Shown one piece after another: positions 1-9,249 of a DNA stretch of 64,000 nt. Below the pieces are notes generated by a model, which searched no databases, was not told where the DNA came from, and worked only from the letters and a program-made list of their open reading frames with translations. A program made the position numbers and the translations under genes. Origin of the DNA: DRQF01 sp964559135 (lineage in GTDB: Bacteria; Planctomycetota; GCA-002687715; DRQF01); assembly GCA_964559135.1 (NCBI GenBank), contig CAZLGG010000004.1, forward strand, positions 21,491 through 85,490, written 5' to 3'. Each line of letters starts with the position of its first letter. Within the stretch, counting starts at the first letter, position 1.

Positions 1-400
1 GCCACACGAAAACGGGCAGATCCTCGACGAGGGCCTCCGGCGTCTCCCCCGGCTTCAGCCGCCTGGGGTCGGCCAGCTTCGCCATGCGCTCCTTCAATTC
101 GGCGAGGCGCTCCTGGTTCTCCTTGGAGGTGACGAAGACGAGAAGGAGGTCCCGGAGTTCGGTGGTTCGGCCATAGCGCTCCACGTGCACCCGATCCGAT
201 GAGGCGGCCAACCCGTCGATCCATCCCACGACTCGAGCGTGAGGCGTGTACCGTTCCCCCAAAGCGTAGCCGAGGTACGCTTTCGGGGATTGGAAAGCGG
301 TGGGCATTCCGGGGACTTCGCCTTCCGTAACCTCCTGGGCACGCAACGGGGCCAAGAGGACGAGGAACATCACCGCGGCGGCACGTAGATACGAATTCAT
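1..400 (-). CDS. M14-family zinc carboxypeptidase-like protein, N-terminal part (cut by window edge)
   Basis: The frame opens with ATG at 398-400 and runs without a stop for 133 codons to the left window edge, so only the N-terminus is present. Residues 1-20 form a signal peptide (hydrophobic AVMFLVLLAPLRA, cleavage likely before QEV), so the protein is exported. The mature start contains SPKAYLGYALGERYTPH and then a segment (RTTELRDLLLVFVTS) followed by LPVFVW at the edge. This is the layout seen just before the zinc-binding region of secreted M14 metallocarboxypeptidases of Gram-negative bacteria. The catalytic HxxE and the distal His would lie outside the window, so activity cannot be judged. 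It is a separate cistron 64 bases downstream of the small membrane protein gene and could be its operon partner. The family call rests on the N-terminal pre-domain only. Confidence 0.6.
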   Translation of the reverse strand, partial: MNSYLRAAAVMFLVLLAPLRAQEVTEGEVPGMPTAFQSPKAYLGYALGERYTPHARVVGWIDGLAASSDRVHVERYGRTTELRDLLLVFVTSKENQERLAELKERMAKLADPRRLKPGETPEALVEDLPVFVW

Positions 401-464
401 ACTCGAGAGACCTCTCAGTATCGATGACGGAACGGAGTCAGGGGGGGACGAATCATAGCCGAGT

Positions 465-746
465 TCAGCGCATTCGTCTGCGACCGAGCCGGGCCTGTTG
501 GCGGAAGAGCGCAAACAGGAGGAGACATCCGATGAACGCCATACCGACGATGAGTTCAATGCGATGAGATGAGGATTTGTCCTCATCCACGGGGCGGTCA
601 CTTTCCGGGCGGTAGTCCATGTCCTCCAGGTGACCGGATTGCTGGAAGGCGCAAACCTTCGGGGCAGGATCGATCGCGATGGGTCGCGCGGACATGACCG
701 GCAGACAACCCAGCCAGACCATGCAGAGGAGGGCCCATCCATTCAT
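465..746 (-). CDS. Small membrane-anchored protein of unknown function, coupled to the O-antigen-ligase gene
   Basis: This is a 93-residue protein. Residues 1-20 (MNGWALLCMVWLGCLPVMSA) look like a signal peptide. A short acidic linker follows (roughly 40-60), then one C-terminal transmembrane helix at about 63-80 and a basic tail ending RRRMR. The predicted topology is therefore an outward-facing linker with a cytoplasmic Arg-rich tail. The start codon overlaps the stop of the upstream gene as ATGA at 743-746, a typical translational-coupling arrangement, which is the main reason for calling it real. It resembles no family I recognise. Its cytoplasmic basic tail and position suggest an accessory to the polysaccharide ligase or polymerase encoded just upstream, but that is inference. 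Confidence 0.6.
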   Translation of the reverse strand: MNGWALLCMVWLGCLPVMSARPIAIDPAPKVCAFQQSGHLEDMDYRPESDRPVDEDKSSSHRIELIVGMAFIGCLLLFALFRQQARLGRRRMR

Positions 747-3226
747 CCGTCGTCCTCCCTCGTCGCGTTCTCGGCCATCTGCTTCTCCACGTCCCGTAAC
801 AAGCCGCGAGCTCGATCGAACAACAACTGGTCCTTGTGAATCCAGATGCATTGACGCATGCACTCGAGAAGGCTGTCGCGGGCATCCTGGAGTCGGCCGA
901 GTCCCATCAGCGCACGGGCTCGGTGGAAGAGCAAGGAAGGGTCGAGGGGGCGGATGGCGAAGGCCTCGTCGATGAGCACGAGGGCGGATGCGGGGTCGCC
1001 GCGATCCAAGAGTCCGAGACCGACTCTCAGCCGCGCCTCCGACGACAGCGGATCGGCCTCCATGAGCTTGTTCCAAGCCTGGAAGGCCGCCGGCGAACCC
1101 GGGGAGTTTCGCTCGAGGATTTGGGCCCGGGCCTCGAGGACACGAGGCGATGTGGGATCGATCGATGCCGCCCGCTGCAGGTGTTCGGTGGCGGATCGGA
1201 GTTTGTCGAACAGGTTGAAGATGCGCGCCAGCTCGACGTGGACATCGAGGCGATCGCCGGGATCGGGTTTCAGGTCGAGGGCCCGCCGCAACCACTCCAT
1301 GGCGGGCAGGAGGAGCCCCTCTCTGGCTCGCACGCGCCCCATCAAGAGGGCGGCCCGTGCGGCGCGCGGGTTGAGCGCCACGGCGGTTTCCGCCTCCCGC
1401 CGCGCACCCGCGACATCGTCCCGGTTCAAGAGCATCTCCGCCAACACGACGTGTGCGTTGATGAGATAAGGGTGCAGCGCCAACGCGGAGCGAAAGGCCC
1501 TCTCCGCCTCGAGGGGACGTCCGGCACGTCGCAGGGCGTCCCCCACCAAAAGAGCATAGCGGTACCGATCCGGCCGGCGGACCCAAGCCGTCTGTGCGTG
1601 GATCAGCTCGTTTCTGAGCTGGGCCTCGGCGACTCCGGGTGGGAGGGGCCCGACGCTGCGAAGCTGGAGAACGCGACGATGGTCTTCGCTCGCCTTCAGG
1701 GACGCTCTTCCGTGGGCGGCGGTGAGGACGAACAGTCCCGAGAAGACGAGAACAGGGATGAGCCGTCGGGACCACGGAACCGAACGGGGCGACCGAGGGG
1801 TTGTTTCGGCGCGAAGAACGATGGCGGCCAAGACCCAAAACCCGATGCGCGTTCCCGTCTGAAGGAAAGGAAACGAGACCATGGACGCCCCGAGAACCAC
1901 GAGAAGCGAAAGCAACAGGGAACCCCGAAACCGCAGATCGTCGCCACAGGCCCGCCCAAGCCCCCGGAATCCTCCGAGAAAGACGCCTCCCACGGCAAGG
2001 AGCCAAAGGACCGCCCCGGGCAAGCCTCGCTCCGCGGCCAGATGCAACACGTCGTTATGGGGTTTCGCGGGTTGGCGGCGCAACTTCAGACGTCCCGTCG
2101 CATGGGTGGCGCGCGACGCCGCGTACGCGGGATAAAAGACGGGAAACCCTCCCGGCCCGAAGCCCGTGACCGGCCGGTCCTCCACCATGGCCAGCGTGTT
2201 CTTCCAGAGGACGATCCGCTCCGTCACCGTGGTGTTTTCGCCGTCGAAGGCGGATCGAATCCGTCGCATCACCGTCGTCGGAGCCTGACCGTGGCGGGCA
2301 CTTCCTTCGGTGAGCGAGGCCGCCGTCGCGAAGCCGCCCAAGAGCGCCAACGCCACGAGTCCATGGAAGGTCAGATGCGCCATCCTGGAGCCGAAAAGAG
2401 GTCGATTCCGGGCGGACCGGACGACGAGATAGATCCCGGCCAGCCCGGATGCCCCGAGGAGGGAAATCATGACCGCCCGCGATCCGGTTTCAGCGATGTA
2501 GGTGGCGCAAAGGCCTGCGGCCAGAAGACAAGCCGCTCCCCGCGCGAGGTTCCATGCCCGGAGACCTCCAGTTCGGACGGCGTAGTTCCAAGCGAGCGCC
2601 AAAAGCGGGAACAAAGCCATGGCCACGAACTCCGCACCCATGTTCGGATGCCCGAACGTGGAGGCCGGAGTGTCCGCCTGATCCAGGTCCGCGAAGAGAC
2701 CTCCGGGGAAAACGCCCAGGGAACCCCGATGGGACCCATGCGCCAGCCCGTCCCCGACGCCGCCGAGACCCGCAAGGGGGAGATTCGGGTGGGCGAGGAG
2801 AAACTGTCCGTGGCCCACGACGGCCGCGATGCACGCCGCCAAGCTCATGGCAACCACGGCGCCTCGACGAAAGAATTCGTGAGTGGCGAGCTGCCAGGCC
2901 AGCAGAAACCACCCCAGAGTCTCCAGATCCCGCATCACGGGATCGGCGCCCTGAGACGGGACGAGGGCCACGGCCCAGCAGACGAGCGCCCATATTGTGA
3001 AGATGACAACGAGCTTCGGAGACCAACTCCGTCCTCCGCCGTCCAGGACCTTCATGGAGCCGAAAACGGCCAGAAAAGCCCACAGACCCCAGATCATGAG
3101 CCCTGACAGAATCCGCCGAGGCAACTCGGTTTGTTCGTAGGCCTCCCTCCAATACAACAAGGGGAAGATGAGAAGCCCTGCGCAGGCGGCGAGGGCGGCG
3201 ATACGAATGACTCGCAATGGGGGCAT
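743..3226 (-). CDS. O-antigen ligase/polymerase-like membrane protein with C-terminal TPR repeats
   Basis: This 827-residue polytopic membrane protein has about ten to twelve hydrophobic helices in the first half. It carries hallmarks of the Wzy/WaaL O-antigen ligase family: GHPNMGAEF in the membrane region, GFGPGGFPVFYP in the large periplasmic loop, and the conserved KPHNDVLHLAAERGLPGA signature. The second half (about residues 500-800) is a run of TPR units such as LMGRVRAREGLLLPAMEWLRRAL. Such proteins join or polymerise lipid-linked glycans at the periplasmic face of the inner membrane. I prefer the ATG at 3226 over an upstream one because GGGAGGA lies five bases ahead of it. Its stop overlaps the start of the 93-residue protein. 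Whether it is a ligase, a polymerase or a protein O-oligosaccharyltransferase cannot be told from sequence alone. Confidence 0.85.
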   Translation of the reverse strand: MPPLRVIRIAALAACAGLLIFPLLYWREAYEQTELPRRILSGLMIWGLWAFLAVFGSMKVLDGGGRSWSPKLVVIFTIWALVCWAVALVPSQGADPVMRDLETLGWFLLAWQLATHEFFRRGAVVAMSLAACIAAVVGHGQFLLAHPNLPLAGLGGVGDGLAHGSHRGSLGVFPGGLFADLDQADTPASTFGHPNMGAEFVAMALFPLLALAWNYAVRTGGLRAWNLARGAACLLAAGLCATYIAETGSRAVMISLLGASGLAGIYLVVRSARNRPLFGSRMAHLTFHGLVALALLGGFATAASLTEGSARHGQAPTTVMRRIRSAFDGENTTVTERIVLWKNTLAMVEDRPVTGFGPGGFPVFYPAYAASRATHATGRLKLRRQPAKPHNDVLHLAAERGLPGAVLWLLAVGGVFLGGFRGLGRACGDDLRFRGSLLLSLLVVLGASMVSFPFLQTGTRIGFWVLAAIVLRAETTPRSPRSVPWSRRLIPVLVFSGLFVLTAAHGRASLKASEDHRRVLQLRSVGPLPPGVAEAQLRNELIHAQTAWVRRPDRYRYALLVGDALRRAGRPLEAERAFRSALALHPYLINAHVVLAEMLLNRDDVAGARREAETAVALNPRAARAALLMGRVRAREGLLLPAMEWLRRALDLKPDPGDRLDVHVELARIFNLFDKLRSATEHLQRAASIDPTSPRVLEARAQILERNSPGSPAAFQAWNKLMEADPLSSEARLRVGLGLLDRGDPASALVLIDEAFAIRPLDPSLLFHRARALMGLGRLQDARDSLLECMRQCIWIHKDQLLFDRARGLLRDVEKQMAENATREDDG

Positions 3227-3480
3227 GAGTCCTCCCGAGAACCCGATTCTTCTCCCGAGAAAGTTGACCTTTCCTGTCCCGGGTTGCAAGTTCATGCAAG
3301 GTCGAGGGGCTCAAGTCTGTCCCCCCGCCCGTCGAAAGTCATTGAAGAGATCGGACTTGCCGCAAGTCCTTTGAAAAAACCTTCTTGGCGAATCCGAGAC
3401 GGCCGGGTAAGATCACCTCCGAGATCGGAATGATGTCAGCCGCAACTGCGCGCCAGGTTTACGGAATAGGGAAACTGCTG

Positions 3481-5490
3481 ATGATGGCGAAGAAGGTGAC
3501 GAAGGGCATGGCCCTTCTCCTGATCGGCACCGCAATGATGTTGGGAATTCCGGGCTGCAGCGGTGGAGGGTTCACCCCCCCCAACGCGATCGCTGCCTTG
3601 GCTGCAACTATCAACCAGGTGCTGACCCTGACCAACCCCACGACGGGCGAAACCATCCTGTGCATCGATTACACGGTGACCGGCGATCCAGGGCAGACTT
3701 TCGGCCTGGAATTCAAGTTCTTCGTCGACAGCAACGGCAATGGCATGCCGGATGCCGGTGAAGCCGAGTTCTCCATGACCGAGGTCAGCACGGCCCTCGA
3801 GGCCCTCTTCGGCGTGATGTCGGAGAACGGCTCCAATCTGAACCTCTCCAGCGGTTCGGCCACGGGCACGTTCTACTGGCAGGCCGGCGCGGATCTCGGA
3901 TTCGTGGGATCCACGGTTTGCGTAGAAATCACTCCCACGGGAGGATTGAGCGGGCAGACCGTCCAAACCGGCATTCAATGCAATGTTGTCTACGACGGCG
4001 GTAGCCCGCCGGTCACCGTGAATGGCGGCAATATCGGTCCCGGCGGCGCCCAGCCCGGTCGTGCCCGTCACACGGCCCATGCCGTGAACACCATGCCCAA
4101 CCCCAGCCTCCTGGCGGTGGGCGGCGTGGATGGCGGCGCCAATGCCGTGAACACCTTGGATCGCTTCGATCTGGATCTGGGCAACCGGATGCAGGTCTTG
4201 GCATTCAGCCAAGCCGGACAGGACACGCGGGTCGGGCACGCTTCGGCGTTCTTTTTCAACAGCGGCGGCAGCGTGAGCATCTTGGTCACGGGCGGCACCA
4301 ACACGGGCGCCGTGACCCTGGGCACGACGCCCACCGCCCTCAACACCGCGGACATCTACCAGTTCAGCCCCACGGAATCCGTGACGGCGACTGCCTCCAC
4401 CATGCAGATGGACCGGGAACGCCATGCGGCCTGCTGGCTTCCGAACAACACGGTGCTCATCACCGGTGGCGTCGGCACCAATGCCGGCACGTCCACGTCG
4501 GCCGAGATCTATGATCCGGTGAGCGACAGTTTCAGTTTGGTGGCGAGCCTTCCGGGCGCACGGGCTGACCACACCTGCACCCTGCTCCCCAACGGCATGG
4601 TCCTCCTCGCGGGCGGGCGGGATCCCTCGAATCCCACAACACCGCAGCCGGCCTATCTCTACGACTTCCGCACCAACACGTGGACGAGTACGGGAACGAA
4701 CATCGATCGTTACCAGCACACGGCCACTCTCTTGGTGAACGGCGTCTGCGCCCTCATCGGCGGCCGCAAGGTCTCCGACGATTCCGTCGTCGCCACGGCC
4801 GACTTCTACCGGAGTTTCCCGGAGAACGGTGGGGGCATCCCCGCCGGCTTCACATCCACCGCGTCGGTCGCGCTGTCCTCGGGACGCACCGAGCATGCGG
4901 CGGCGCTCTTGGGGAACACCCAGATCCTGGTCTCCGGCGGCTTCGACAACGGCGCCCCGGGGAGTGCGCTCAGCAGCAGCGAACTCTTCATCCCCACGAC
5001 CTTCACGAGCCTGACCATCGGCACGTTCAGCCCGGTGACCGCGCTCACGACGGCTCGTGCGCGGCACACGTCGACCACGCTGCCCGGGGGCACCAACGTC
5101 CTTCTCGGAGGCGTCACGGGCACCATGGGAATGGAATCAGCCCTCAACACCATCGAGGTCTACCAATTCAACAACTCGGCCCCGTCGGTGAGCAACATCG
5201 TCATCTCGGCGCCCAGTGGACCCGCTGCGGCCGGGATCACGTTCGACCTCGCGGATGCCGAAGGGGACCGGGCCTTCGTGATCGTCCGCTTCTCGACGGA
5301 CGGCGGCCAGACCTATCAGTTCGCAACCCTCACGGACTACGCGAAAACCGTCAATCTGGCTCCCGGCAGCCACATGTTGGACTGGAATGCCGCGGCGGAT
5401 GGCCTGAGCGCGGGTCAAGCCGTTACCCTCGAGATCATCCCTGTCGGAGGGACGATGGGAGCCCCCACCACGGTGAACTTCAATCTCTGA
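3481..5490 (+). CDS. Kelch-repeat lipoprotein (galactose-oxidase-type beta-propeller)
   Basis: This is a 669-residue secreted protein. From the ATG at 3481 there is a basic n-region (MMAKKVTKG), a hydrophobic core and a lipobox-like LGIPGC with Cys26, so a lipoprotein is likely. The middle of the protein has about six kelch-type repeats, recognisable by R-HTA/HAA, a hydrophobic stretch ending in GG (LLAVGGV, VLITGGV, VLLAGGR, CALIGGR, ILVSGGF, VLLGGVT) and a following Y- or F-containing strand. Together they should fold into a beta-propeller. Before it lies an Ig-like region and after it a C-terminal fibronectin-like segment with STDGGQTYQ. The gene stands alone between a divergent neighbour and a strong terminator. 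Bacterial kelch lipoproteins of this type are cell-surface proteins of unknown ligand. In-frame ATGs at 3430 and 3385 are possible but would put extra residues before the signal peptide. Confidence 0.8.
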   Translation: MMAKKVTKGMALLLIGTAMMLGIPGCSGGGFTPPNAIAALAATINQVLTLTNPTTGETILCIDYTVTGDPGQTFGLEFKFFVDSNGNGMPDAGEAEFSMTEVSTALEALFGVMSENGSNLNLSSGSATGTFYWQAGADLGFVGSTVCVEITPTGGLSGQTVQTGIQCNVVYDGGSPPVTVNGGNIGPGGAQPGRARHTAHAVNTMPNPSLLAVGGVDGGANAVNTLDRFDLDLGNRMQVLAFSQAGQDTRVGHASAFFFNSGGSVSILVTGGTNTGAVTLGTTPTALNTADIYQFSPTESVTATASTMQMDRERHAACWLPNNTVLITGGVGTNAGTSTSAEIYDPVSDSFSLVASLPGARADHTCTLLPNGMVLLAGGRDPSNPTTPQPAYLYDFRTNTWTSTGTNIDRYQHTATLLVNGVCALIGGRKVSDDSVVATADFYRSFPENGGGIPAGFTSTASVALSSGRTEHAAALLGNTQILVSGGFDNGAPGSALSSSELFIPTTFTSLTIGTFSPVTALTTARARHTSTTLPGGTNVLLGGVTGTMGMESALNTIEVYQFNNSAPSVSNIVISAPSGPAAAGITFDLADAEGDRAFVIVRFSTDGGQTYQFATLTDYAKTVNLAPGSHMLDWNAAADGLSAGQAVTLEIIPVGGTMGAPTTVNFNL

Positions 5491-5517
5491 CCCCGGTTGA
5501 ATCCGAGACAAACGCGA

Positions 5518-5550
5518 GCCGCCGGCGCTTCAGCGTCGGCGGCTTTTTTT
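5518..5550 (+). terminator. Rho-independent terminator after the kelch gene
   Basis: An 11-base stem (arms 5518-5528 and 5533-5543, one G-T pair) with a TTCA loop is followed directly by seven T residues. It lies 28 bases after the kelch gene stop, so it ends that monocistronic unit. Confidence 0.9.
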
Positions 5551-5593
5551 CATGCTCGTCCTCAGGCGCACTATGGGAGATAAGAAGGGGGGC

Positions 5594-5684
5594 TCTCACG
5601 GAAGCGCCGAGGCGCAAAGACGCATCGGCCGGGCGACTCGCGATCGGCCCCTTCCTTCTCTGCGGCTCCGTGCCTCCGTGAGAG
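5594..5684. repeat. Intergenic inverted repeat, 'ctcacggaggcacggag' type
   Basis: The left arm starts at 5594 (ctctcacggaagcgccgagg) and its imperfect inverted copy ends at 5684 (the reverse strand reads ctctcacggaggcacggagc). The arms are about 30 bases each and are separated by about 35 bases. The same element recurs near 36.4 kb, again in a non-coding gap, which marks it as a dispersed non-coding repeat and not a terminator. No open frame or tRNA-like fold was seen in the rest of this gap (5551-5846). Confidence 0.65.
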
Positions 5685-5846
5685 ACAAACCTGAAGGTCG
5701 ATAAAGGCCCGAACCTGGACGCATCATCGCACAACAAGGGCGCTTCGAGGACGTGGAGGGAAGAGCTTGCTCTTCATGCCGGCTCGAGGGGCGTCGATCA
5801 CACGACGGGAAGGCGTCGTGCTGAACAGGCTCGCCCCTTCGAGAGG

Positions 5847-7178
5847 TCAATAGCCGATCTTACCCCGGAGGAACGAAGCGACGGCGTCGATAGCAACCCG
5901 TTCCTGTGCCATGGAATCCCGATCGCGGATCGTCACCGTGCCGTTCTCCTTGGAGTCGTGATCCACGGTGATGCAGTAGGGGGTGCCGATCTCGTCTTGT
6001 CGCCGGTAGCGGCGACCGATGGCCCCGCTTTGGTCGTAGAAGACGTTGAACTGTCTTCTTAGATCCTCTTCCAGCTTGTGGGCGATGTCGGGAAGGCCGT
6101 CTTTTTTCACCAATGGGAAGATGCCCGCCTTGATGGGGGCGAGCTTGGGATGCAGATGGAGAACCGTTCGAGAATCGCCATCCTCCAACGCCTCCTCATC
6201 GTAGCCGTCCACGAGGAAGACGAGGACTGCGCGATCCACTCCGAGGGCGGGCTCGATCACGTAGGGCCAATAGCGTTCCTTGGTCTGATCGTCGAAAAAG
6301 CGCAGATCCCGGCCCGTGGCCTCCTGGTGACGCTTCAGATCGAAATCGGTCCGGTTGGCGACGCCTTCCAATTCCTTCCAGCCGAAGGGAAACTGGTACT
6401 CGAGATCCGCGCAGGCCTTCGAGTAGTGGGCCAGTTCGTTCCCTTCATGCTCGCGAAAGCGCATGCGGTCGGGGTCCACGCCCAGGTCGAGAAACCATTG
6501 CAGACGTTCCTTGCACCAGTACTCATACCAGGTGTCCGCCTCTGCCGGGGGGACGAAGAATTCCATCTCCATCTGCTCGAATTCCCGGCTCCGGAAGATG
6601 AAGTTCTCCGTCACGATCTCGTTGCGGAATGACTTCCCCTGCTGCGCAATCCCGAAGGGGGGCTTGACGCGCGAGGTCTCGAGGACGTTCTTGAAGTTGA
6701 CGAAAATGCCCTGAGCCGTCTCCGGACGGAGGTACACGGCGGACTCCTGGCTTTCCACCGGCCCCATGTTCGTCTTGAACATCAGATTGAACTGCCGGGG
6801 TTCGGTCAGTTCGCCGTCGCATTCCCCCGGCCGCTTCGACGGTTTTTCGGGACAGACCTGGGTGTCCAGCGTGTCCGCGCGGAATCGTGCCTTGCATTTC
6901 TTGCAATCCACGAGGGGATCGTTGAATCCGGAAACGTGGCCACTGGTCTCCCAGACCTTCGGGTGCATGAGGATCGATGTGTCCAGTCCGACGACGTCGG
7001 AGCGGCCCCGCACCAGGACGTTCCACCATGCATCCTTGACGTTCCGCTTCAACTCCACGCCCAAGGGGCCATAGTCCCAGCAGGACTTGAGACCTCCATA
7101 AATCTCGCTGGAGGGGAAGACGAATCCTCGGCGCTTGCAGAGCGACACGAGCTTTTCCATGGTATCGGCGGGTTTCAA
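5847..7178 (-). CDS. glyQS: Glycyl-tRNA synthetase, single-chain (alpha2) type
   Basis: The protein is 443 residues and ligates glycine to tRNA-Gly in the cytoplasm. The N-terminus has the diagnostic CKRRGFVFPSSEIYGG followed by WDYGPLGVELK, which is the class II motif 1 region of the homodimeric enzyme found in Gram-positives, Thermus, some deep-branching bacteria and eukaryotes, as opposed to the alpha2-beta2 GlyQ/GlyS type. Class II motif 2 is seen around FRNEIVTENFIFRSREFEQMEMEFF and motif 3 around PALGVDRAVL. The C-terminal anticodon-binding domain ends at LRGKIGY. The start is uncertain: TTG at 7178 has an upstream GAGGG, while ATG at 7160 would give a 437-residue protein more like typical family starts. 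It is probably monocistronic. Confidence 0.95.
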   Translation of the reverse strand: MKPADTMEKLVSLCKRRGFVFPSSEIYGGLKSCWDYGPLGVELKRNVKDAWWNVLVRGRSDVVGLDTSILMHPKVWETSGHVSGFNDPLVDCKKCKARFRADTLDTQVCPEKPSKRPGECDGELTEPRQFNLMFKTNMGPVESQESAVYLRPETAQGIFVNFKNVLETSRVKPPFGIAQQGKSFRNEIVTENFIFRSREFEQMEMEFFVPPAEADTWYEYWCKERLQWFLDLGVDPDRMRFREHEGNELAHYSKACADLEYQFPFGWKELEGVANRTDFDLKRHQEATGRDLRFFDDQTKERYWPYVIEPALGVDRAVLVFLVDGYDEEALEDGDSRTVLHLHPKLAPIKAGIFPLVKKDGLPDIAHKLEEDLRRQFNVFYDQSGAIGRRYRRQDEIGTPYCITVDHDSKENGTVTIRDRDSMAQERVAIDAVASFLRGKIGY

Positions 7179-7286
7179 AATGACGGCCCTCGTTCGCGCG
7201 GAGAGACAAGCTTCTCGGAGAGCCGGATTATGCGGGGGGGGGCTGGGACTTTCAACGCACGGGCGGATCTCGAGCGGCGATCGGGG

Positions 7287-8051
7287 TTAGCGAACTTCCT
7301 GTCCGGCACGCTGCAAGTGGAAACGGCCTGCCGCCTCGACATGGGACCGGAAGAGCGCCAGATTGAAATCCAGATTCGTGAAGGTGAGTTCCGGGTGCCA
7401 TTGGACGGCCCGAGCGAAAGTGTGTTTCTCACTCGCCATCGCCTCGGCCACTCCGTCGGTCGCCTTGGCGACGATGGTGAATCCGGGCGCCGGTTCCTTC
7501 ACGCACTGGTGATGGTAGCTGTTCACCCGCACCTTGGTCTCCCCCACCAGATGATGCAGCCAGCTATCGTCCATGATTTCGATGCTGTGGGAGGGATACT
7601 CCTCGGTGAGCTTTTGGAAGTGGAGCAGCGTCTCGTTCCCCATCTGGGACTCGATATCCTGCACGAGCGTTCCTCCCGCCGCCACATTGAGGACCTGCAT
7701 TCCCCGACAGATTCCGAAGGTGGGCATATCTCGGGAAAGGGCTTCCCGGGTCAGGATCATCTCGGTGACGTCGCGGAGGGGATTGATCTGCTCGATGCGG
7801 CGGTGCGGTTCTTCCCCGTACCAAGACGGATCGACGTCGAACCCTCCGGTGAGCAGAAGGCCGTCACAGACATCCAGGAGCTGAATCAGGACCTCCGCGT
7901 TCTGGGTCAGCGGCAAGATCATAGGCACCCCGCCTGCGGCCTCGACGGCCTGAACGTAGTGCATGGAGACGCCGAAACGGGGGTAGGGACGGTCGTTGTG
8001 GGTGAAGTAGATCTTCCGGGATGACACGCCGATGACTGGCCGTCGACTCAT
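7287..8051 (-). CDS. Class I glutamine-amidotransferase-like hydrolase (peptidase C26, PuuD/gamma-glutamyl-GABA hydrolase type)
   Basis: This 254-residue cytoplasmic enzyme belongs to the C26 branch of class I glutamine amidotransferases. The nucleophile elbow is FGICRGMQ with Cys115, and the catalytic His219 and Glu221 sit in VQWHPE. The early GGFDVDPSWYGEEPH segment is typical of PuuD-like gamma-glutamyl-gamma-aminobutyrate hydrolases. Such enzymes remove the gamma-glutamyl group from gamma-Glu-GABA in putrescine breakdown, but many family members act on other gamma-glutamyl compounds, and no other Puu gene lies nearby. AGGAG is present 11 bases ahead of the ATG. The substrate is therefore left open. 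Confidence 0.85.
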   Translation of the reverse strand: MSRRPVIGVSSRKIYFTHNDRPYPRFGVSMHYVQAVEAAGGVPMILPLTQNAEVLIQLLDVCDGLLLTGGFDVDPSWYGEEPHRRIEQINPLRDVTEMILTREALSRDMPTFGICRGMQVLNVAAGGTLVQDIESQMGNETLLHFQKLTEEYPSHSIEIMDDSWLHHLVGETKVRVNSYHHQCVKEPAPGFTIVAKATDGVAEAMASEKHTFARAVQWHPELTFTNLDFNLALFRSHVEAAGRFHLQRAGQEVR

Positions 8052-8113
8052 GCACTCGTTCTCCTGCGGCTGGGGTCAATCCATGATGACAGAACCAGGG
8101 GTCGGGAAAACCC

Positions 8114-9196
8114 TCATTTCGCCTTCTTGAGGAATCCCGGAGTCTTCATGGCCAACTCGGTGACCTTGCCGAGACTGCGGCCTTCGCAGGTGATGCAGCT
8201 CTTGTAGGGGGAGCGGTGCCGCTTCATCTCCTCGCGAAGCGTCTTATAGGCCTCGCCGTTCCAGACCCGATCGAAGCCGTCCTCGAAGAGATTGCCGAAG
8301 TCGACCTTCTCGTCCATCTGGAGTGCGCAGCAAGGCGTCACCTTGCCGTCGATCGCCACGTAGATCTGAACCCATGGATAGATGCAATCCGGGCTCTTCT
8401 CCTCGGGGTTGAAGTCGTCCTTGTAGCGTTCCTCGTAGAAAGGAAGCAGGGAGATGATCTCCTCGAGGTTCGTGGGAACACCCAGGGAGTCCCCCAACTC
8501 TCGGGTCTCGACGAGAGCTTGGCGATAGGCGTCCCTGCTGAGGCCTCCCAGCAGCTCGTCCTCTCTCTCCTCGATGCCCACCAGGTTCATGGGGCGGAAG
8601 TTCACCCGGCACACGCCCATTTCCTTGGCCAGCTCGACAACGGACTTCATCTCGTGAAGGTTGTCTCGACCGAGGACGTATTCGAAGCCGACGTCGGGTC
8701 GGGAAATACCTCGCTCCTCCTTCAGAGCCTGGATGGCGCGAATCCCCTCGAGGATGGCCTCATGGAAATCGGCGAGGCGCATCTTCCGATAGGTCTCGGC
8801 CGTGGCGGCATCGATGGAGAGGCGAAGCGCCCAAAGTCCCGAGTCCACGATCTGCTCCGCCAACTCCGGCCCAAGCGTGCCGTTGCTGGTGACGATGGCC
8901 TTCGCGTCGTGGTCGCGGACGTACGCCAGCATCTTGAAGAGGTCCGGACACAGCGTCGGCTCGCCGTCGCCCGCGAACGTGACGCGCATGGGCTTCACGT
9001 CGTCGAACACCTCCTTGAAGGTCTCGAACGTCATATGCTTGGGACGAAAGACGTTCTTCTCGCGGACGCAGAACGCGCACTTGAGATTGCAGAACGTGGT
9101 CGGCTCGATCTGGAGATGCAAAGGCGTGTTCGACACCTTTTGCGGCCGGGCCAGGACGCTGATCCCGGCTTTCATCATGTTGGCGATTCCGCCCAT
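8114..9196 (-). CDS. Radical SAM protein with SPASM-type C-terminal domain
   Basis: The protein has 360 residues. The radical SAM 4Fe-4S motif is CNLKCAFC (Cys36, Cys40, Cys43) in the stretch PTTFCNLKCAFC, and AGDGEPTL gives the SAM-binding GGE-like loop. The C-terminal part has extra cysteines in an order typical of SPASM domains (CIYPW, then VTPCCALQMDE, then CITCEG), expected to bind auxiliary Fe-S clusters. Members act in peptide maturation, cofactor synthesis or sugar and lipid modification. No precursor peptide or obvious partner gene is adjacent. I chose the ATG at 9196 over the GTG at 9199 because AGGAG lies at better spacing. The substrate is unknown. Confidence 0.85.
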   Translation of the reverse strand: MGGIANMMKAGISVLARPQKVSNTPLHLQIEPTTFCNLKCAFCVREKNVFRPKHMTFETFKEVFDDVKPMRVTFAGDGEPTLCPDLFKMLAYVRDHDAKAIVTSNGTLGPELAEQIVDSGLWALRLSIDAATAETYRKMRLADFHEAILEGIRAIQALKEERGISRPDVGFEYVLGRDNLHEMKSVVELAKEMGVCRVNFRPMNLVGIEEREDELLGGLSRDAYRQALVETRELGDSLGVPTNLEEIISLLPFYEERYKDDFNPEEKSPDCIYPWVQIYVAIDGKVTPCCALQMDEKVDFGNLFEDGFDRVWNGEAYKTLREEMKRHRSPYKSCITCEGRSLGKVTELAMKTPGFLKKAK

Positions 9197-9220
9197 CACG
9201 TTCTCCTAAATCGTCACGGC

Positions 9221-9249
9221 AAAAGAATATGCACTTGCAAGCATATTCT
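9221..9249 (-). terminator. Hairpin terminator after the GT4 gene
   Basis: A perfect 9-base inverted repeat (9224-9232 and 9241-9249, arms AGAATATGC and GCATATTCT) has an 8-base loop. Read on the minus strand, the hairpin is followed by TTTT, and it lies 60 bases after the glycosyltransferase stop. The AT-rich stem stands out from the GC-rich surroundings. A regulator-binding palindrome for the radical SAM gene is the alternative. Confidence 0.6.

Noticed and set aside
836..3106. Long plus-strand open frame antisense to the O-antigen-ligase gene
   Set aside because: Low-complexity Arg/Pro/Gly-rich translation without start context or family features; the opposite strand is clearly a membrane protein with TPRs.
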